Source: Deltaproteobacteria bacterium (GTDB lineage: Bacteria > Myxococcota_A > UBA9042 > PHBI01). From it: 64,000 bases of DNA. Location of the stretch: contig JACKFA010000007.1 of NCBI GenBank assembly GCA_020632715.1, positions 62,001 through 126,000 of the forward strand, read 5' to 3'. Both the position numbers and the translations under genes were made by a program. The notes under the pieces are model-generated. The model saw only the letters and a program-made list of their open reading frames with translations. It had not been told where the DNA came from and did no database searches. Of the stretch, positions 34,721 through 43,846 are shown piece by piece. Every line of letters begins with the position of its first letter. The first letter of the stretch is position 1.

Positions 34721-37700
34721 ATGTCGTTCACGCTCCCCCGTCGCTCCGTGCCGCTCCTCGCCGCGGTCGTCGCGGTGGCCGCGCTCGCGTCCCCGCGCCC
34801 CGTCCTCGCGGCCGCCGAGCTCGCGGACTTCACCATGATGTGCCCCGTCGTCGAGGTCCTCCCGGCCAAGAACGACGGCGCCGTCCGCGTCCGCCTCGCG
34901 CGCGGCGCCGATCAGGGCGTCGTCGCCGGCGCCCGCGGCGACCTCTACGCCCCCGGCGCGAAGACCGGCATCGGCGGCGTCGTCGCGCGCGCCGAGGTGG
35001 TCGAGGTCGGCCCCACCTCGGCCGTCGCCGCCATCCTCCCGATGCCGGGCACGCAGCTCGCAGACGTCCGCCCCGGCGCGCAGCTCGAGCTCCGCGTGCT
35101 CCTCCCGCGCGACGTCCACCGCGGGCTCCTCTTCGACCTCTACCTCACGGGCGTCGAGTTCCTCGACAACGCGCGCGTGCCCATCGTCCCGGCGAAGGAG
35201 CTCCTCTTCGCGACCGACGCGAGCGTCGAGGCGCGCGCGCTCGACCGCATGGTCACCTGCCTCCGCGAGGTCGTGGAGTTCACCCTCGAGATGACCGAGC
35301 GCCAGACGCGCACCCGCTTCAAGGGCAAGCTCATCCACGAGGTGCTCGAGGACGCCGGCCCCGACGACGTGCGCGAGTTCCTCCGCTTCGTCACGGACTA
35401 TCCGGGCAAGTACATCGGCACGGCCTGGAAGATCAGCGAGACCTACGCCACCTGGCTCGTGAACCACGCGCCCCCGGCCATGGTCGACCTCTACGCCGAC
35501 CTCGCCGCGACGCCGGTGCGCGCCCTCCCAGCCGCGGCGAAGGCGGTCGAGGAGAAGGACGTCGTCTACCTCCTCGAGACCTACCGCCGCCGCTTCTCGG
35601 ACCTCCCGCGCGCCGCCCGCGCGGCCGCCTGGGAGGAGGAGCGCCTCCTCGAGCGCGTCGTGAAGGCGCGCGGGAAGCCCACGCCGGTGATGCGCGCCGA
35701 GCTCGCCCACGCCCGCGCCCGCCTCTGGCACGACGACCCGAAGCACGCCCGCGACGCCATCGCGGCCTATCGCGAGGCCGCCGCGCTCTACCTCGAGCTC
35801 GACAACCCCCTCGAGGGCATCGTCTGCCTGAACAACGCCGCGTCGGTCCTCGCCGGCGCCGAGCGAGACGACGAGGCCCTCGCGCAGGTCGCCGCGATCA
35901 AGGAGATCATCGCGCGCGAGCGCGCCGCGGCGAAGACGCCGCAGGTCGCCGCGCACCTCGAGCTCGAGGAGGTCTTCCCGACGGGCGTCGCCGCGCGGAT
36001 CGCGAAGCGGCGCGGGCAGTACCGCGAGATCATCGCGATGCTGACGCCGCTCGTCGATCGCTACGCGCAGACCGGCGTCACTGGCGGGCGCGAAAAGGAG
36101 ATGGAGCTCCTCGAGCTCATCGCGAGCGCGCACGCGAAGCTCGGCGAGGAGGACGCCGCCGCCGCGATCTACGAGCGCATCGCGAAGCGCGCGGCCGAGC
36201 TGCGGGACGTCGCGCGGCAGCGGAGCGTCGCCTACTCGGTCGGCGACCTGTACTACGACCGCGCCCGCTACGCCGAGGCGCTCGCGAGCTTCGACCGATC
36301 GGCCACGATGGCGCGCGCGGCCGGCGACCAGCGCGAGGAGGCGCGGGGGCTCGCGGCCGCCGGGCAGGCGCTGTGGGCGCTCGGGAGCCGCGCCGAGGCC
36401 CTCGAGAAGCACGCCGCGGCGCTGAAGCTGCGGGAGGCGGTGGGCGACGACTCGGGCATCGCGTGGCAGCTCGTGCAGGTGTCGAAGATCCAGGTCGAGG
36501 TGGGCGATCGCGAGGCCGCGCGCGCCGCCCTCGACCGGGCCCTCACCCTCCGCCGCGCCCTCGGCGAGCAGAGCGGGGAGGCCGAGGTCCACGCCGCCCT
36601 CGGCGACCTCCTCCTCGCGCAGACGCAGCCTGCCGAGGCCGAGCGCGAGCTCGCCGCCGCGCGCGACATCTACCACCGCCTGAAGCTCGGCCCGGACGAG
36701 GCGAACGCGCTCCGGCGGCTCGCGTCGGCGCGGCTCCTCCTCGGGGACGCCCCCGGCGCCGACAAGCTCATCGAGGCGGCGGCCGAGCTGTTCGAGCGCG
36801 GTGGCGACCGGCTGTCGCGGATCTGGACGCTCATCTGGCAGTCGCGCATCAAGACGGACCTCGGGCAGCTGAAGCAGGCGCGCGCGCTCCTCGCACCCCT
36901 CGCGCCCAAGGACCCGGACGCCGACCCGGGTGTCGCGGTCGACCTCCTCTGCGCCGAGGCCGACCTGGACTTCGCCGAGGGCCTCGCGGATGCTGCGACT
37001 GCGAAGGCCGAACGCGCCACGCAACTCGCTGAAAAAACCAATGATGTTCGTCGCCGCATCGACGCCGTCTCGCGGTTGCGAAGGGCGCGCGCGGTGCGGG
37101 GAGATTACGAGGGGGCGCTCGCGTCGGAGCGGCTCCTGCTCGAGCTCGCGAAGAGCTCGGGGAACCGCCCGGCGGAGGTCGACGCGCTGCAGCAGCTCGC
37201 GTGGACGTCCATCGACCTCGGGCGGCTCGCGGACGCGAAGCAGGCGGTGGACGAGGCGCTGCCCATCGCGCGGGCGAACGCGGACCTCTACGCCGAGGCG
37301 TGGGCGCTCAACACGCGCTCGCGGGTGTTCCAGGCGTACGGCGACGCGGCGGGGGAGCTCCGCGACCTGAACGAGGCGCTCACGCTGATGGAGACGGTGA
37401 ACTACCCGTACGGGCGGGCGGCGATGGTCTTCAACCGGGCGCTCTTGTACGCGCGCCTGCGCGACGTCGACCGCGCGCTGGCGGACTACGACCTGGCCGA
37501 GAAGATAGGCGGCGCCTCGCTGGACTCGAACTTCCGCTTGTCGCTCGCGTCGGCCCGCGGGGAGGCCCTCCTCCGGGCCGGGAGCCTCGCGGCGGCGGAG
37601 AAGGCGCTGCGGGCGGCGCTCCCGCGCGCGCGGACGGAGCAGCCCGCGATGGTGGCCGACTTCACGGGGCTCCTCGCGCTGACGCTCTCTGGCCTCGGCC

Positions 37701-39406
37701 GCCACGACGAGGCGGTCGCGATGGCGGAGGAGGCCGTGCGGGCCGAGGCGGCGAAGGTGAAGGGGGGCACGGGGGCGGCGGCGGGGACGCTCGGGCGGGT
37801 GCTCGCGCGCGCGGGGCGCGACGCGGAGGCGCGGGTGGCGCTCGCGTCGTCGATCGACTTGGCGCGGAGTCGCGGTGGGGCGCTCCCGTGGGAGGCGCTC
37901 TACGACCTCGCGGTGATCGCGTCGAAGGCCGGGGAGGTGAAGCCGGCGATCGGGTTCCTGCAGGACGCGGTGAAGGAGATCGAGCGCGGCGAGGTGGTGC
38001 TCGCGGAGGGCTCGGTCGCGCGCTATCACGGCGACAAGGTCGAGGTCTTCAGGCTCCTCGTGAAGCTCCTGCTCCAGGATGGGCAGACGGAGGCGGCGTT
38101 CCAGTTCCTCGAGCGCGGGAAGGTGGCGGAGCTGCGGGACCTCGATCGGCGCCTCGGGAGCGGGGACGATCCGACGACGGCGCTCGCGATCGAGCTCGAC
38201 GTGCAGGAGAAGAAGCTCCAGCGGCTGCTCGACGCCGAGCTCGCGGCGGCGGCGCCGGACGAGCGGAAGATCGCGCAGCTCGACGGGCTCCTCGGGGCGG
38301 CGAAGAAGAAGCGGGCGGCGTTCATGGAGTCGCTCGACCGGAACGACGCGCTGTTCGACCGCTACGCGGTGCGGCCGCTGCAGCTCGAGAAGCTGCAGCA
38401 GTACCTCGGCGACGGCGTGTTGGTGGTGGCGCCGGTGGTGCTCGACGACAGCGTGGTGGTCTTCGCGATGACGAAGGACGCGCTGACGCACTTCTCCACG
38501 CCCATCGGCGGGAAGGAGGTCGACGAGCTCGTGCAGGGCTTCGTCCGCACGGTGGACCCGCGCTCGGCGCGCGGGGTGAAGGGGAGGGCGACGCTCGCGA
38601 AGGCGACGGCGCAGGCGAGGCGCCTCTACGACCTCTTCCTGCGGCCGGCGATCGACGCGATGGGGGTGCCGCGGACGCTGGTGGTGAGCCCGACGGGGTC
38701 GTTGCGGTACCTGCCGTTCGCGGCGCTGCACGACGGGAAGGGCTGGCTCGTGGAGCGGACGGCGGTGGTGAACGTGACGTCGCTCGACCGGGAGAAGTTT
38801 GCGACGGCGTCGCCGAGGGGGAGCGCGGATCTGAGCGTGATGGCGCTGGTGGATCCGGACGGCACGCTGCCGTCGGCGCGGACGGAGCTCGCGCAGGTGC
38901 AGAAGGTGCTCGCGAACGTGGACGTGTTCGAGGGGAAGGACGCGAGCGCGGAGACGCTCCGGCACAAGGTGCGGGTGCCGGGGTACGACGTGGTGCACTT
39001 CGCGACGCACGGGCGGCTCGACGCGAAGAACCCGGAGCTGTCGAACATCCTGCTCGCGGACGCGGCGCTCTCGTACGCGGACATCCCGACGCTCGCGCCG
39101 AAGAAGACGCAGCTCGTGGTGTTGTCGGCGTGCCAGACGGCGGTGTTGTCGGGCGGGTCGGGGGTGGAGATCGCGGGGCTGGCGTTCAAGTTCCAGCAGC
39201 TGCGGGTGCACTCGGTGCTCGCGACGCTCTGGGAGGTCGATGACGCCGCCACGGCCGACTTCATGGCGAGCTTCTACGGGGCGCTCCGAGGCGGCGAGAG
39301 CTACGCGGCGGCGCTAGCGGACGCGCAGCGGGGGATGATCGCGGCCGGCGGTGGGCTCGAGCACCCGGCCTATTGGGCGCCGTTCATTCTGATGGGGACT
39401 CCTTAG
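34721..39406 (+). CDS. Secreted TPR-repeat protein with C-terminal CHAT (caspase-like) protease domain
   Basis: 1561 residues. A signal peptide (residues 1-30, ending VLAAAE) sends it to the envelope, with no lipobox. Residues 30-130 look like a small beta domain. About residues 230-1180 hold tetratricopeptide repeats, for example ALASFDRSATMARAAGDQREE, ALEKHAAALKLREAVGDDS and ADAKQAVDEALPIARANADL. Residues 1230-1561 are a CHAT domain with the dyad His1430 in VVHFATHGRLD and Cys1471 in LVVLSACQTAV, and a final GLEHPAYWAPFILMG. CHAT enzymes are caspase/separase relatives, some of which act in bacterial immunity. This one is predicted to work outside the cytoplasm, which is different. The ATG has GAGG upstream. 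A structured repeat starts directly after the stop. Confidence 0.9.
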   Translation: MSFTLPRRSVPLLAAVVAVAALASPRPVLAAAELADFTMMCPVVEVLPAKNDGAVRVRLARGADQGVVAGARGDLYAPGAKTGIGGVVARAEVVEVGPTSAVAAILPMPGTQLADVRPGAQLELRVLLPRDVHRGLLFDLYLTGVEFLDNARVPIVPAKELLFATDASVEARALDRMVTCLREVVEFTLEMTERQTRTRFKGKLIHEVLEDAGPDDVREFLRFVTDYPGKYIGTAWKISETYATWLVNHAPPAMVDLYADLAATPVRALPAAAKAVEEKDVVYLLETYRRRFSDLPRAARAAAWEEERLLERVVKARGKPTPVMRAELAHARARLWHDDPKHARDAIAAYREAAALYLELDNPLEGIVCLNNAASVLAGAERDDEALAQVAAIKEIIARERAAAKTPQVAAHLELEEVFPTGVAARIAKRRGQYREIIAMLTPLVDRYAQTGVTGGREKEMELLELIASAHAKLGEEDAAAAIYERIAKRAAELRDVARQRSVAYSVGDLYYDRARYAEALASFDRSATMARAAGDQREEARGLAAAGQALWALGSRAEALEKHAAALKLREAVGDDSGIAWQLVQVSKIQVEVGDREAARAALDRALTLRRALGEQSGEAEVHAALGDLLLAQTQPAEAERELAAARDIYHRLKLGPDEANALRRLASARLLLGDAPGADKLIEAAAELFERGGDRLSRIWTLIWQSRIKTDLGQLKQARALLAPLAPKDPDADPGVAVDLLCAEADLDFAEGLADAATAKAERATQLAEKTNDVRRRIDAVSRLRRARAVRGDYEGALASERLLLELAKSSGNRPAEVDALQQLAWTSIDLGRLADAKQAVDEALPIARANADLYAEAWALNTRSRVFQAYGDAAGELRDLNEALTLMETVNYPYGRAAMVFNRALLYARLRDVDRALADYDLAEKIGGASLDSNFRLSLASARGEALLRAGSLAAAEKALRAALPRARTEQPAMVADFTGLLALTLSGLGRHDEAVAMAEEAVRAEAAKVKGGTGAAAGTLGRVLARAGRDAEARVALASSIDLARSRGGALPWEALYDLAVIASKAGEVKPAIGFLQDAVKEIERGEVVLAEGSVARYHGDKVEVFRLLVKLLLQDGQTEAAFQFLERGKVAELRDLDRRLGSGDDPTTALAIELDVQEKKLQRLLDAELAAAAPDERKIAQLDGLLGAAKKKRAAFMESLDRNDALFDRYAVRPLQLEKLQQYLGDGVLVVAPVVLDDSVVVFAMTKDALTHFSTPIGGKEVDELVQGFVRTVDPRSARGVKGRATLAKATAQARRLYDLFLRPAIDAMGVPRTLVVSPTGSLRYLPFAALHDGKGWLVERTAVVNVTSLDREKFATASPRGSADLSVMALVDPDGTLPSARTELAQVQKVLANVDVFEGKDASAETLRHKVRVPGYDVVHFATHGRLDAKNPELSNILLADAALSYADIPTLAPKKTQLVVLSACQTAVLSGGSGVEIAGLAFKFQQLRVHSVLATLWEVDDAATADFMASFYGALRGGESYAAALADAQRGMIAAGGGLEHPAYWAPFILMGTP

Positions 39407-39436
39407 CGATCGGGCCTGGGACCGGAGCCGGAGCGG

Positions 39437-39470
39437 CCCCGACCAAGCCGGCGGAGCCGGCGACTCGGGG
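39437..39470 (+). ncRNA. Two-stem hairpin element, copy 1
   Basis: Outer stem CCCCGA/TCGGGG, internal loop CCAA opposite GAC, inner stem GCCGGC/GCCGGC, triloop GGA. It starts 30 nt after the CHAT stop codon. Structured RNA or DNA is inferred from covariation between copies. Confidence 0.55.
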
Positions 39471-39515
39471 ACGCGCAGGCCCTGGCAATCGGGCCTGGGA
39501 CCGGAGCCGGAGCGG

Positions 39516-39549
39516 GACGCCCAAAGCGCGCGGAGCGCGCGACGGCGTC
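39516..39549 (+). ncRNA. Two-stem hairpin element, copy 2
   Basis: Outer stem GACGCC/GGCGTC, internal loop CAAA opposite GAC, inner stem GCGCGC/GCGCGC, triloop GGA. Both stems differ from copy 1 yet stay fully paired. Confidence 0.55.
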
Positions 39550-39594
39550 ACGCGCAGGCCGTAACAATCGGGCCTGGGACCGGAGCCGGAGCGG

Positions 39595-39628
39595 GACGCC
39601 CAAAGCGCGCGGAGCGCGCGACGGCGTC
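39595..39628 (+). ncRNA. Two-stem hairpin element, copy 3
   Basis: Same stems and loops as copy 2, exactly 79 bp downstream. Confidence 0.55.
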
Positions 39629-39710
39629 ACGCGCAGGCGCAGGTCCCAGGCCGTCGGCGCGGACGCCAAAGGCACCCGTCGCGACGACAACTCCTGGTCA
39701 TCACGGGGAC

Positions 39711-39813
39711 AACCACGGAGGCACGGAGGGTTCAGCGGAGCGACACGGGCCCACGGTGAGCGCGGTCGCCCGCTCCCTCCGTGCCCCCTCCGTGTCTCCG
39801 TGTCTCCGTGGTT
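39711..39813. repeat. Inverted CCACGGAG repeat (family B)
   Basis: The left arm AACCACGGAGGCACGGAGGG (39711-39730) faces a right arm (39773-39813) that reads, on the minus strand, AACCACGGAGACACGGAGAC and onward. Related single copies are at 44484-44514 and 60742-60780. All lie in gene-free spacers next to gene 3' ends. Confidence 0.8.
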
Positions 39814-39859
39814 ACAGAAGCGGAGCCTGTACAGCCGCTTGCCGCCGAGCCCCCCGCGC

Positions 39860-41179
39860 CTACTCCGCCAGGATCCGCTGCATCGCCTGGTCGAGCGTCT
39901 CGCCGGTGCCGGCGTTGTCGCTCCAGATGTACTCCATGTTCGTCGCCCGGAGCAGCGCGTTCCACGGCGTCGCCGTCGTCACCGAGCCGTCCGCCGCCGC
40001 CCGCAGGTACGGGTTCACCCGCTTGTAGGTGTTCCCGAACGAGTTGAGCTCCACCGCGTAGCCGGCCGGCGAGATGAGCGGGATGTCGACGCCCTTCGTG
40101 TTGTTGTCCATCAGCACGAGCGCCGGGTCGACGTGCCGCGACTGCGCGTACGACATGCAGTACGCCGCCGTCGGCGCCTCGCCGTACACGTCCTCGCCGA
40201 GCAGCACGAACGCCTCGAGCCCCGGCGTGTCCTTGTCGAGCGCCTCGCGCGTGATCGTCCCGCCCACCTGCGCCGCGATGCTCGCGAGCTCCTGCGTGCA
40301 CGGCTCGCACCAGCCCGCGACGCCGATGAGCCACAGCGCCTTCGCCTGCCCGCAGCGCGAGTGCAGCGACACCGACTCCCCGAGGCAGTTCTTCAGCGAG
40401 TAGTCCGCCACGTTGTCGCCGACCAGGTAGCCGTTCCCCTCCGCCACGCACGTCGGCTGCGTGTTCTCACCGCCGACCACCGGCCGCGGGACCTCCGCCG
40501 CGAACGGGTACTGGTCGAGGCACCACACGTCACCCCCCTCGACCGGCGTCGAGTGGTACGTCTGCGAGTCGATCGTCACCTCCTTCAGCTCGACCCCGTC
40601 GAGGAAGCCGGTGAAGCCGGTGTCCGGCGACCACTGCGTGATCACGAGCTCGCCCTTGTCGGCGTAGTACGTCTTGTCACAGCGCCCGTTCGCGCACCCC
40701 GTGCGCACCACCACGCAGTTCCCGCATGTCTCGTAGTTCGTCCCGTCGAGCGAGTAGCGCCCCGGCGCCGTCGCCCCGCCGAAGTCGCCCGCGTAGAGCT
40801 CGATCGACACCGAGTCCGACTGCGCGCCGTTCGTGATCCCGCCCCGGTACACGTAGAGCCCGGTGTCGACAGTGAACGTCTCCTCCGCCGGCGTGAAGCC
40901 CTCGATCGTGCAGAGCTCCCCGTACGACGGCGTCCCCGCCTGCTCGATCGGCACCACCGTGTCCTCGACGGGCGTCGTGTCCTCGACGGGCGTCGTGTCC
41001 TCGACCTGCGCCGTGTCCTCCGTGCCGACGCTCGTGTCGGCGCTCTCCACGGTGTCCGCGCCGCCCGCCGTGTCGGGCGCCGCGCCTCCGCCGCCGCCGG
41101 AGTCGCCGCAGGCAGCGAGCGCGAGGGTGAGCGCGAAGGGCGCGATGAGGTGGCGAAGGCGCGTCGGCGTCAGGGTCAT
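39860..41179 (-). CDS. Lipoprotein with thioredoxin-like domain
   Basis: 439 residues. The signal ends LAAC (Cys24). A stalk follows with direct repeats of VEDTTP. A Cys-containing domain of unknown type spans about residues 85-240, including FGGATAPGRYSLDGTNYETC. From about residue 265 there is a redoxin fold with LWLIGVAGWCEPCTQELASI; the CxxC is Cys291-Cys294. Later VNPYLRAAADGSVTTATPWN fits the end of the fold. Such domains exchange disulfides in the periplasm or at the surface. A promoter region with two inverted repeats lies directly upstream (41210-41255). The epimerase gene behind it, in the same direction, ends 89 bp upstream. Confidence 0.83.
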   Translation of the reverse strand: MTLTPTRLRHLIAPFALTLALAACGDSGGGGGAAPDTAGGADTVESADTSVGTEDTAQVEDTTPVEDTTPVEDTVVPIEQAGTPSYGELCTIEGFTPAEETFTVDTGLYVYRGGITNGAQSDSVSIELYAGDFGGATAPGRYSLDGTNYETCGNCVVVRTGCANGRCDKTYYADKGELVITQWSPDTGFTGFLDGVELKEVTIDSQTYHSTPVEGGDVWCLDQYPFAAEVPRPVVGGENTQPTCVAEGNGYLVGDNVADYSLKNCLGESVSLHSRCGQAKALWLIGVAGWCEPCTQELASIAAQVGGTITREALDKDTPGLEAFVLLGEDVYGEAPTAAYCMSYAQSRHVDPALVLMDNNTKGVDIPLISPAGYAVELNSFGNTYKRVNPYLRAAADGSVTTATPWNALLRATNMEYIWSDNAGTGETLDQAMQRILAE

Positions 41180-41209
41180 GTGCTCTGGCTCCAGGGCATC
41201 GGGATGCGC

Positions 41210-41255
41210 GGTGACGAGGCGGTCACCCTATATAGACCACCAGCGTGGTGGGCAA
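41210..41255 (-). promoter_or_regulatory. Promoter with two inverted repeats upstream of the thioredoxin-like lipoprotein
   Basis: On the minus strand TTGCCC (41255-41250), 17 bp, TATAGG (41232-41227), within CTATATAGG. A perfect inverted repeat CCACCA-GCG-TGGTGG (41237-41251) fills the spacer, and GGTGAC-N6-GTCACC (41210-41227) lies over the expected start site. Both could be operators. Inferred from sequence only. Confidence 0.45.
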
Positions 41256-41268
41256 ATCGTCGGCCGGC

Positions 41269-42237
41269 TCAGCGGTCACCCGCGAGGCGCGCGCGCAGCC
41301 ACGAGGCCGTCAGAGCGAGCCCTGCGGCCACTTCCGTGCGCGGTTCGAAGGAGAGAACCGCCCTCGCGCGCCCGATGTCGGCGCACGAGTCCACGATCTC
41401 GCCCTCGCGCGCCGGGCCGAAGGCGATCGCGCTCGCCGAGCCCGTCGCCGCGAGCACGCCATCGGCGAGCTCGCGCACCGTGATGCGCGACCCCGTCCCG
41501 ACGTTGACGCTCTCGCCGCGCCCCGGCCGGCCGAGCGCCGCCGCGATGGCCCGCACCACGTCGGCCACGTACACGAAGTCGCGGGTCTGCTGCCCGTCGC
41601 CGAAGATGGTGAGCGGCTCCCCGCGGAGCGCGCGGTCGAGGAAGAGCCCGATGACGCCGGCGTAGGGGCTCTTCGGGTCCTGCCGCGGCCCGTACACGTT
41701 GAAGAAGCGGAGCGACGTGCCGCCGAGCCCGGCGCGCGCGTGGTTCCTGACGTGCTGCTCCGACGCGAGCTTGTGGACGCCGTAGGGGGAGATGGGCGCG
41801 AGCGTCGCGCCCTCGCCGACGGGCTGCGTCACGTCGTCGCCGTAGACCGCCGCCGACGACGAGAACACGACCTGCTCGACCCCCGTCGCCTTCGCGAAGC
41901 GCAACACCTCGAGCGTGGCGCCGACGTTGAGGCGCAGGTCCTCGAGCGGGTCGTCGAGGCTCCGCGGGACGGAGATCTGCGCCGCGAGGTGGGCTACCCG
42001 CGCGACCGGACCGTGCGCCCGGACGGCGTCGGCGAGCAGCGCGCCGAGCGGCTGCACGACGTCGGCCTCGATGAACGTGAACGCGGGATTCCCCGCGTGC
42101 GGCCGGACGTTGTCGCGGGACCCCGTCCTCAGGTCGTCGACGACCGTGACGTGATGCCCTTCGGCGAGCAGATGATCGACGAGGTGCGAGCCGATGAACC
42201 CGGCGCCACCTGTCACGAGAATGTGTCGTGCGCTCAT
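41269..42237 (-). CDS. NAD-dependent nucleotide-sugar epimerase/dehydratase (extended SDR)
   Basis: 322 residues, near the usual 310-340 of GalE-like enzymes. The NAD-binding GGAGFIGSHL is at residues 10-19, with acidic VVDDLRTG after strand 2. The catalytic SSSAAVYGD and Y-x-x-x-K in SPYGVHK are present, followed by LRFFNVYGPRQDP and IFGDGQQTRDFVYVADVV for sugar binding. It most resembles UDP-glucose 4-epimerase-like proteins of polysaccharide synthesis, but substrate cannot be told. The ATG at 42237 is used. No sugar-pathway genes are near. It is divergent from the phosphoesterase gene, 58 bp apart. Confidence 0.93.
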   Translation of the reverse strand: MSARHILVTGGAGFIGSHLVDHLLAEGHHVTVVDDLRTGSRDNVRPHAGNPAFTFIEADVVQPLGALLADAVRAHGPVARVAHLAAQISVPRSLDDPLEDLRLNVGATLEVLRFAKATGVEQVVFSSSAAVYGDDVTQPVGEGATLAPISPYGVHKLASEQHVRNHARAGLGGTSLRFFNVYGPRQDPKSPYAGVIGLFLDRALRGEPLTIFGDGQQTRDFVYVADVVRAIAAALGRPGRGESVNVGTGSRITVRELADGVLAATGSASAIAFGPAREGEIVDSCADIGRARAVLSFEPRTEVAAGLALTASWLRARLAGDR

Positions 42238-42295
42238 GGCGCGGACATAGCAGAATCGCGCCGTCGACACACCGCCGCCGTTCCCCGGAGATCCC

Positions 42296-43342
42296 GTGGC
42301 CGTCACCCGCTCCGCCGCCGCCGCCCCCGCCGTGGCGCTCCTCGCCGCGCTCACCGGCGCCTCCTGCGCCGCCGCGTCGCCCGCCGCACCGGACCCACCG
42401 CCCGGCCTCCGCGCGACCCCCGCGGGCGCCCTGGCGGCGCTCCCGCCCGACACCTGGCCGACGCTCACGCCACCGCGCCCTGCGGGCGGCGGCTTCCGCC
42501 TCCTCGCGCTCGGCGACACGGGCGAGCCCGGCCCGGACATGGACAAGGTCACGCGCGCGGTCCGCGCGACCCCGGCCGACGCCGTCATCGTCCTCGGCGA
42601 CCTCGTCTACGAGCACGCCCCCGCCTGCCCGCCCGCGGGGCCGGGCCCCGACGAGCGCGCCATCTTCGACGCGCAGATCGCGAACGCCGTCGGCGATCCG
42701 CGGCGCCCCGTCTACCTCGCGATCGGCAACCACGACGTCGCCTGGAGCCGCGATCCCGACTACGGGCTCCGCGCGCGCGAGCTCTGCTACGTCGCGTGGG
42801 CGGCCGGGCGCGAGGACGTCGTCATGCCCGGCGTGACCTACGCCGTGGATCTCGGCGCGGCCGTCATGGTCGTGGTGGACTCGAACCACCTCGACGCCGA
42901 GCAGGCCGCCTTCGCGCGCGCGACGTGGGCCGCTCACCCCGACGCGCGCAGGATCCTCGCCGCCCACCACGTCCTCCGGACGTTCCGCGACAAGGAGGGG
43001 CAGGACCTCCTCCGCCCGTGGCTCGTCGCGCACGACCTGAAGCCGGAGCTCGTGCTCTCGGGGCACGCGCACATCCTGCAGTTCGGGATCTACGACGGTC
43101 TCCCGGCGGTCACGAGCGGCGCGACGTCGCGGGTGCGCCCGCGGGCGCCGTGCCCGGGGCGCTGCGGCGCCGGCGAGCGGTTCGGGCAGTCCACGCCCGG
43201 GTTCGCCGTGATCTCGGTGGCCGCCGACGGGCAGCTCGGCGTGGCCTTCGAGGACACCGCCGGGCGGACGCTCTTCGCGTGGACGGAGCCGCCGCGCGCG
43301 CCGCTCGGACCAGACGAGGAAGGCTGGTTCGACGACTGGTGA
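42296..43342 (+). CDS. Metallophosphoesterase lipoprotein
   Basis: 348 residues from GTG 42296, with GGAG at a good distance. The signal ends TGASC (Cys24). All calcineurin-like motifs are present in order: LALGDTGE, VLGDLVYE, AIGNHDVAW, AAHHVL and SGHAHILQFG. They bind two metal ions and hydrolyse phosphomonoesters or diesters, and its lipid anchor places it outside the cytoplasm. Cys in ACPPAG, ELCYVAW and APCPGRCGAGE may pair. The substrate is unknown. It is divergent from the epimerase gene. Confidence 0.9.
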   Translation: MAVTRSAAAAPAVALLAALTGASCAAASPAAPDPPPGLRATPAGALAALPPDTWPTLTPPRPAGGGFRLLALGDTGEPGPDMDKVTRAVRATPADAVIVLGDLVYEHAPACPPAGPGPDERAIFDAQIANAVGDPRRPVYLAIGNHDVAWSRDPDYGLRARELCYVAWAAGREDVVMPGVTYAVDLGAAVMVVVDSNHLDAEQAAFARATWAAHPDARRILAAHHVLRTFRDKEGQDLLRPWLVAHDLKPELVLSGHAHILQFGIYDGLPAVTSGATSRVRPRAPCPGRCGAGERFGQSTPGFAVISVAADGQLGVAFEDTAGRTLFAWTEPPRAPLGPDEEGWFDDW

Positions 43343-43630
43343 GCGGCGGGCGCGCGGAGGCCAAAAAACACGGCGCCCGAGATCCCGTCGGTTCCGATGG
43401 GGTTCGAGGTGTGCCCGCGCGCCGCGTGAGCGACGCCACCTCGAGCCTGGAGCCGACGAGCTCCCGAGCGCCGTGGAGCCAGCCAGGGGCTCTACTGACG
43501 CGACGTGCGCCGCGTCAGGTGAGCAGGTGCCCGCTCCTGCTCGTTCGGATGTCTCGTTGTCGGGGTCCTCCTGCCGCGCGGCAGGGCTGAGTGGCGCGAT
43601 CGCGCCGTCGGGGTGGGGAGGAGAGGCGCT

Positions 43631-43846
43631 TCAGCGCTTGCGACCGAGGTCCCGCGTCACCTTGAGGCGGCGGTTCGCGCTCCGCACGCGGCGGATCTCC
43701 GGGGGGGCCGCGGCGGCGTGGTCGCGGCGGATCTTCCGGGTCTTCGGGAGGATGTGGACGATGGCGTCCGTCAGGACGGCCGGCCCGACCAGCGCGTCAT
43801 CGGGCGCGTTCGGGTCCATCTCCACACTCCAGATCGTCAGGGCCAT
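43631..43846 (-). CDS. Small basic protein of unknown function
   Basis: 71 residues. The ATG at 43846 has GAGGAG at ideal spacing. The first 35 residues are mixed (MALTIWSVEMDPNAPDDALV) and the C-terminal half is strongly basic (KTRKIRRDH, RRVRSANRRLKVTRDLGRKR), so nucleic-acid contact is possible. A TATAAC box (43920-43915 on this strand) lies upstream. No family is recognised. The 288 bp downstream to the phosphoesterase stop hold nothing I can name. Confidence 0.55.
   Translation of the reverse strand: MALTIWSVEMDPNAPDDALVGPAVLTDAIVHILPKTRKIRRDHAAAAPPEIRRVRSANRRLKVTRDLGRKR

Larger units (their letters stand above)
39409..39645 (+). repeat. 79-bp tandem repeat, three copies
   Basis: ATCGGGCCTGGGACCGGAGC begins copies at 39409, 39488 and 39567. 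Copies 2 and 3 are nearly identical; copy 1 differs in its middle, where its stems are replaced by different but still complementary bases. A related single copy is at 44634-44702 on the minus strand. Confidence 0.85.
39407..39859. other. Convergent intergenic region made of repeats
   Basis: No gene. It holds a 79-bp tandem array with three two-stem hairpins (39409-39645), a GGTCCCAGGCC at 39642-39652 that can pair with the GGCCTGGGACC of each unit, and an inverted CCACGGAG repeat (39711-39813). It separates the CHAT gene from the convergent thioredoxin-like lipoprotein gene. Confidence 0.8.

Noticed and set aside
34103..39211. A 1702-codon open frame on the minus strand
   Set aside because: It lies antisense to the TPR-CHAT gene and is Arg/Glu/His-rich with no domain logic. 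Only its last 154 codons (34103-34564) are the real Bcp gene.
34721..39406. CHAT protein as part of a CRISPR (type III-E/Craspase) or gasdermin defence system
   Set aside because: No gasdermin, Cas7-11 or other defence gene is adjacent, and the protein appears to be exported.
39409..39645. CRISPR array
   Set aside because: Three copies 79 bp apart with near-identical interiors, so there are no unique spacers, and no cas genes are near. It is a tandem repeat with internal hairpins.
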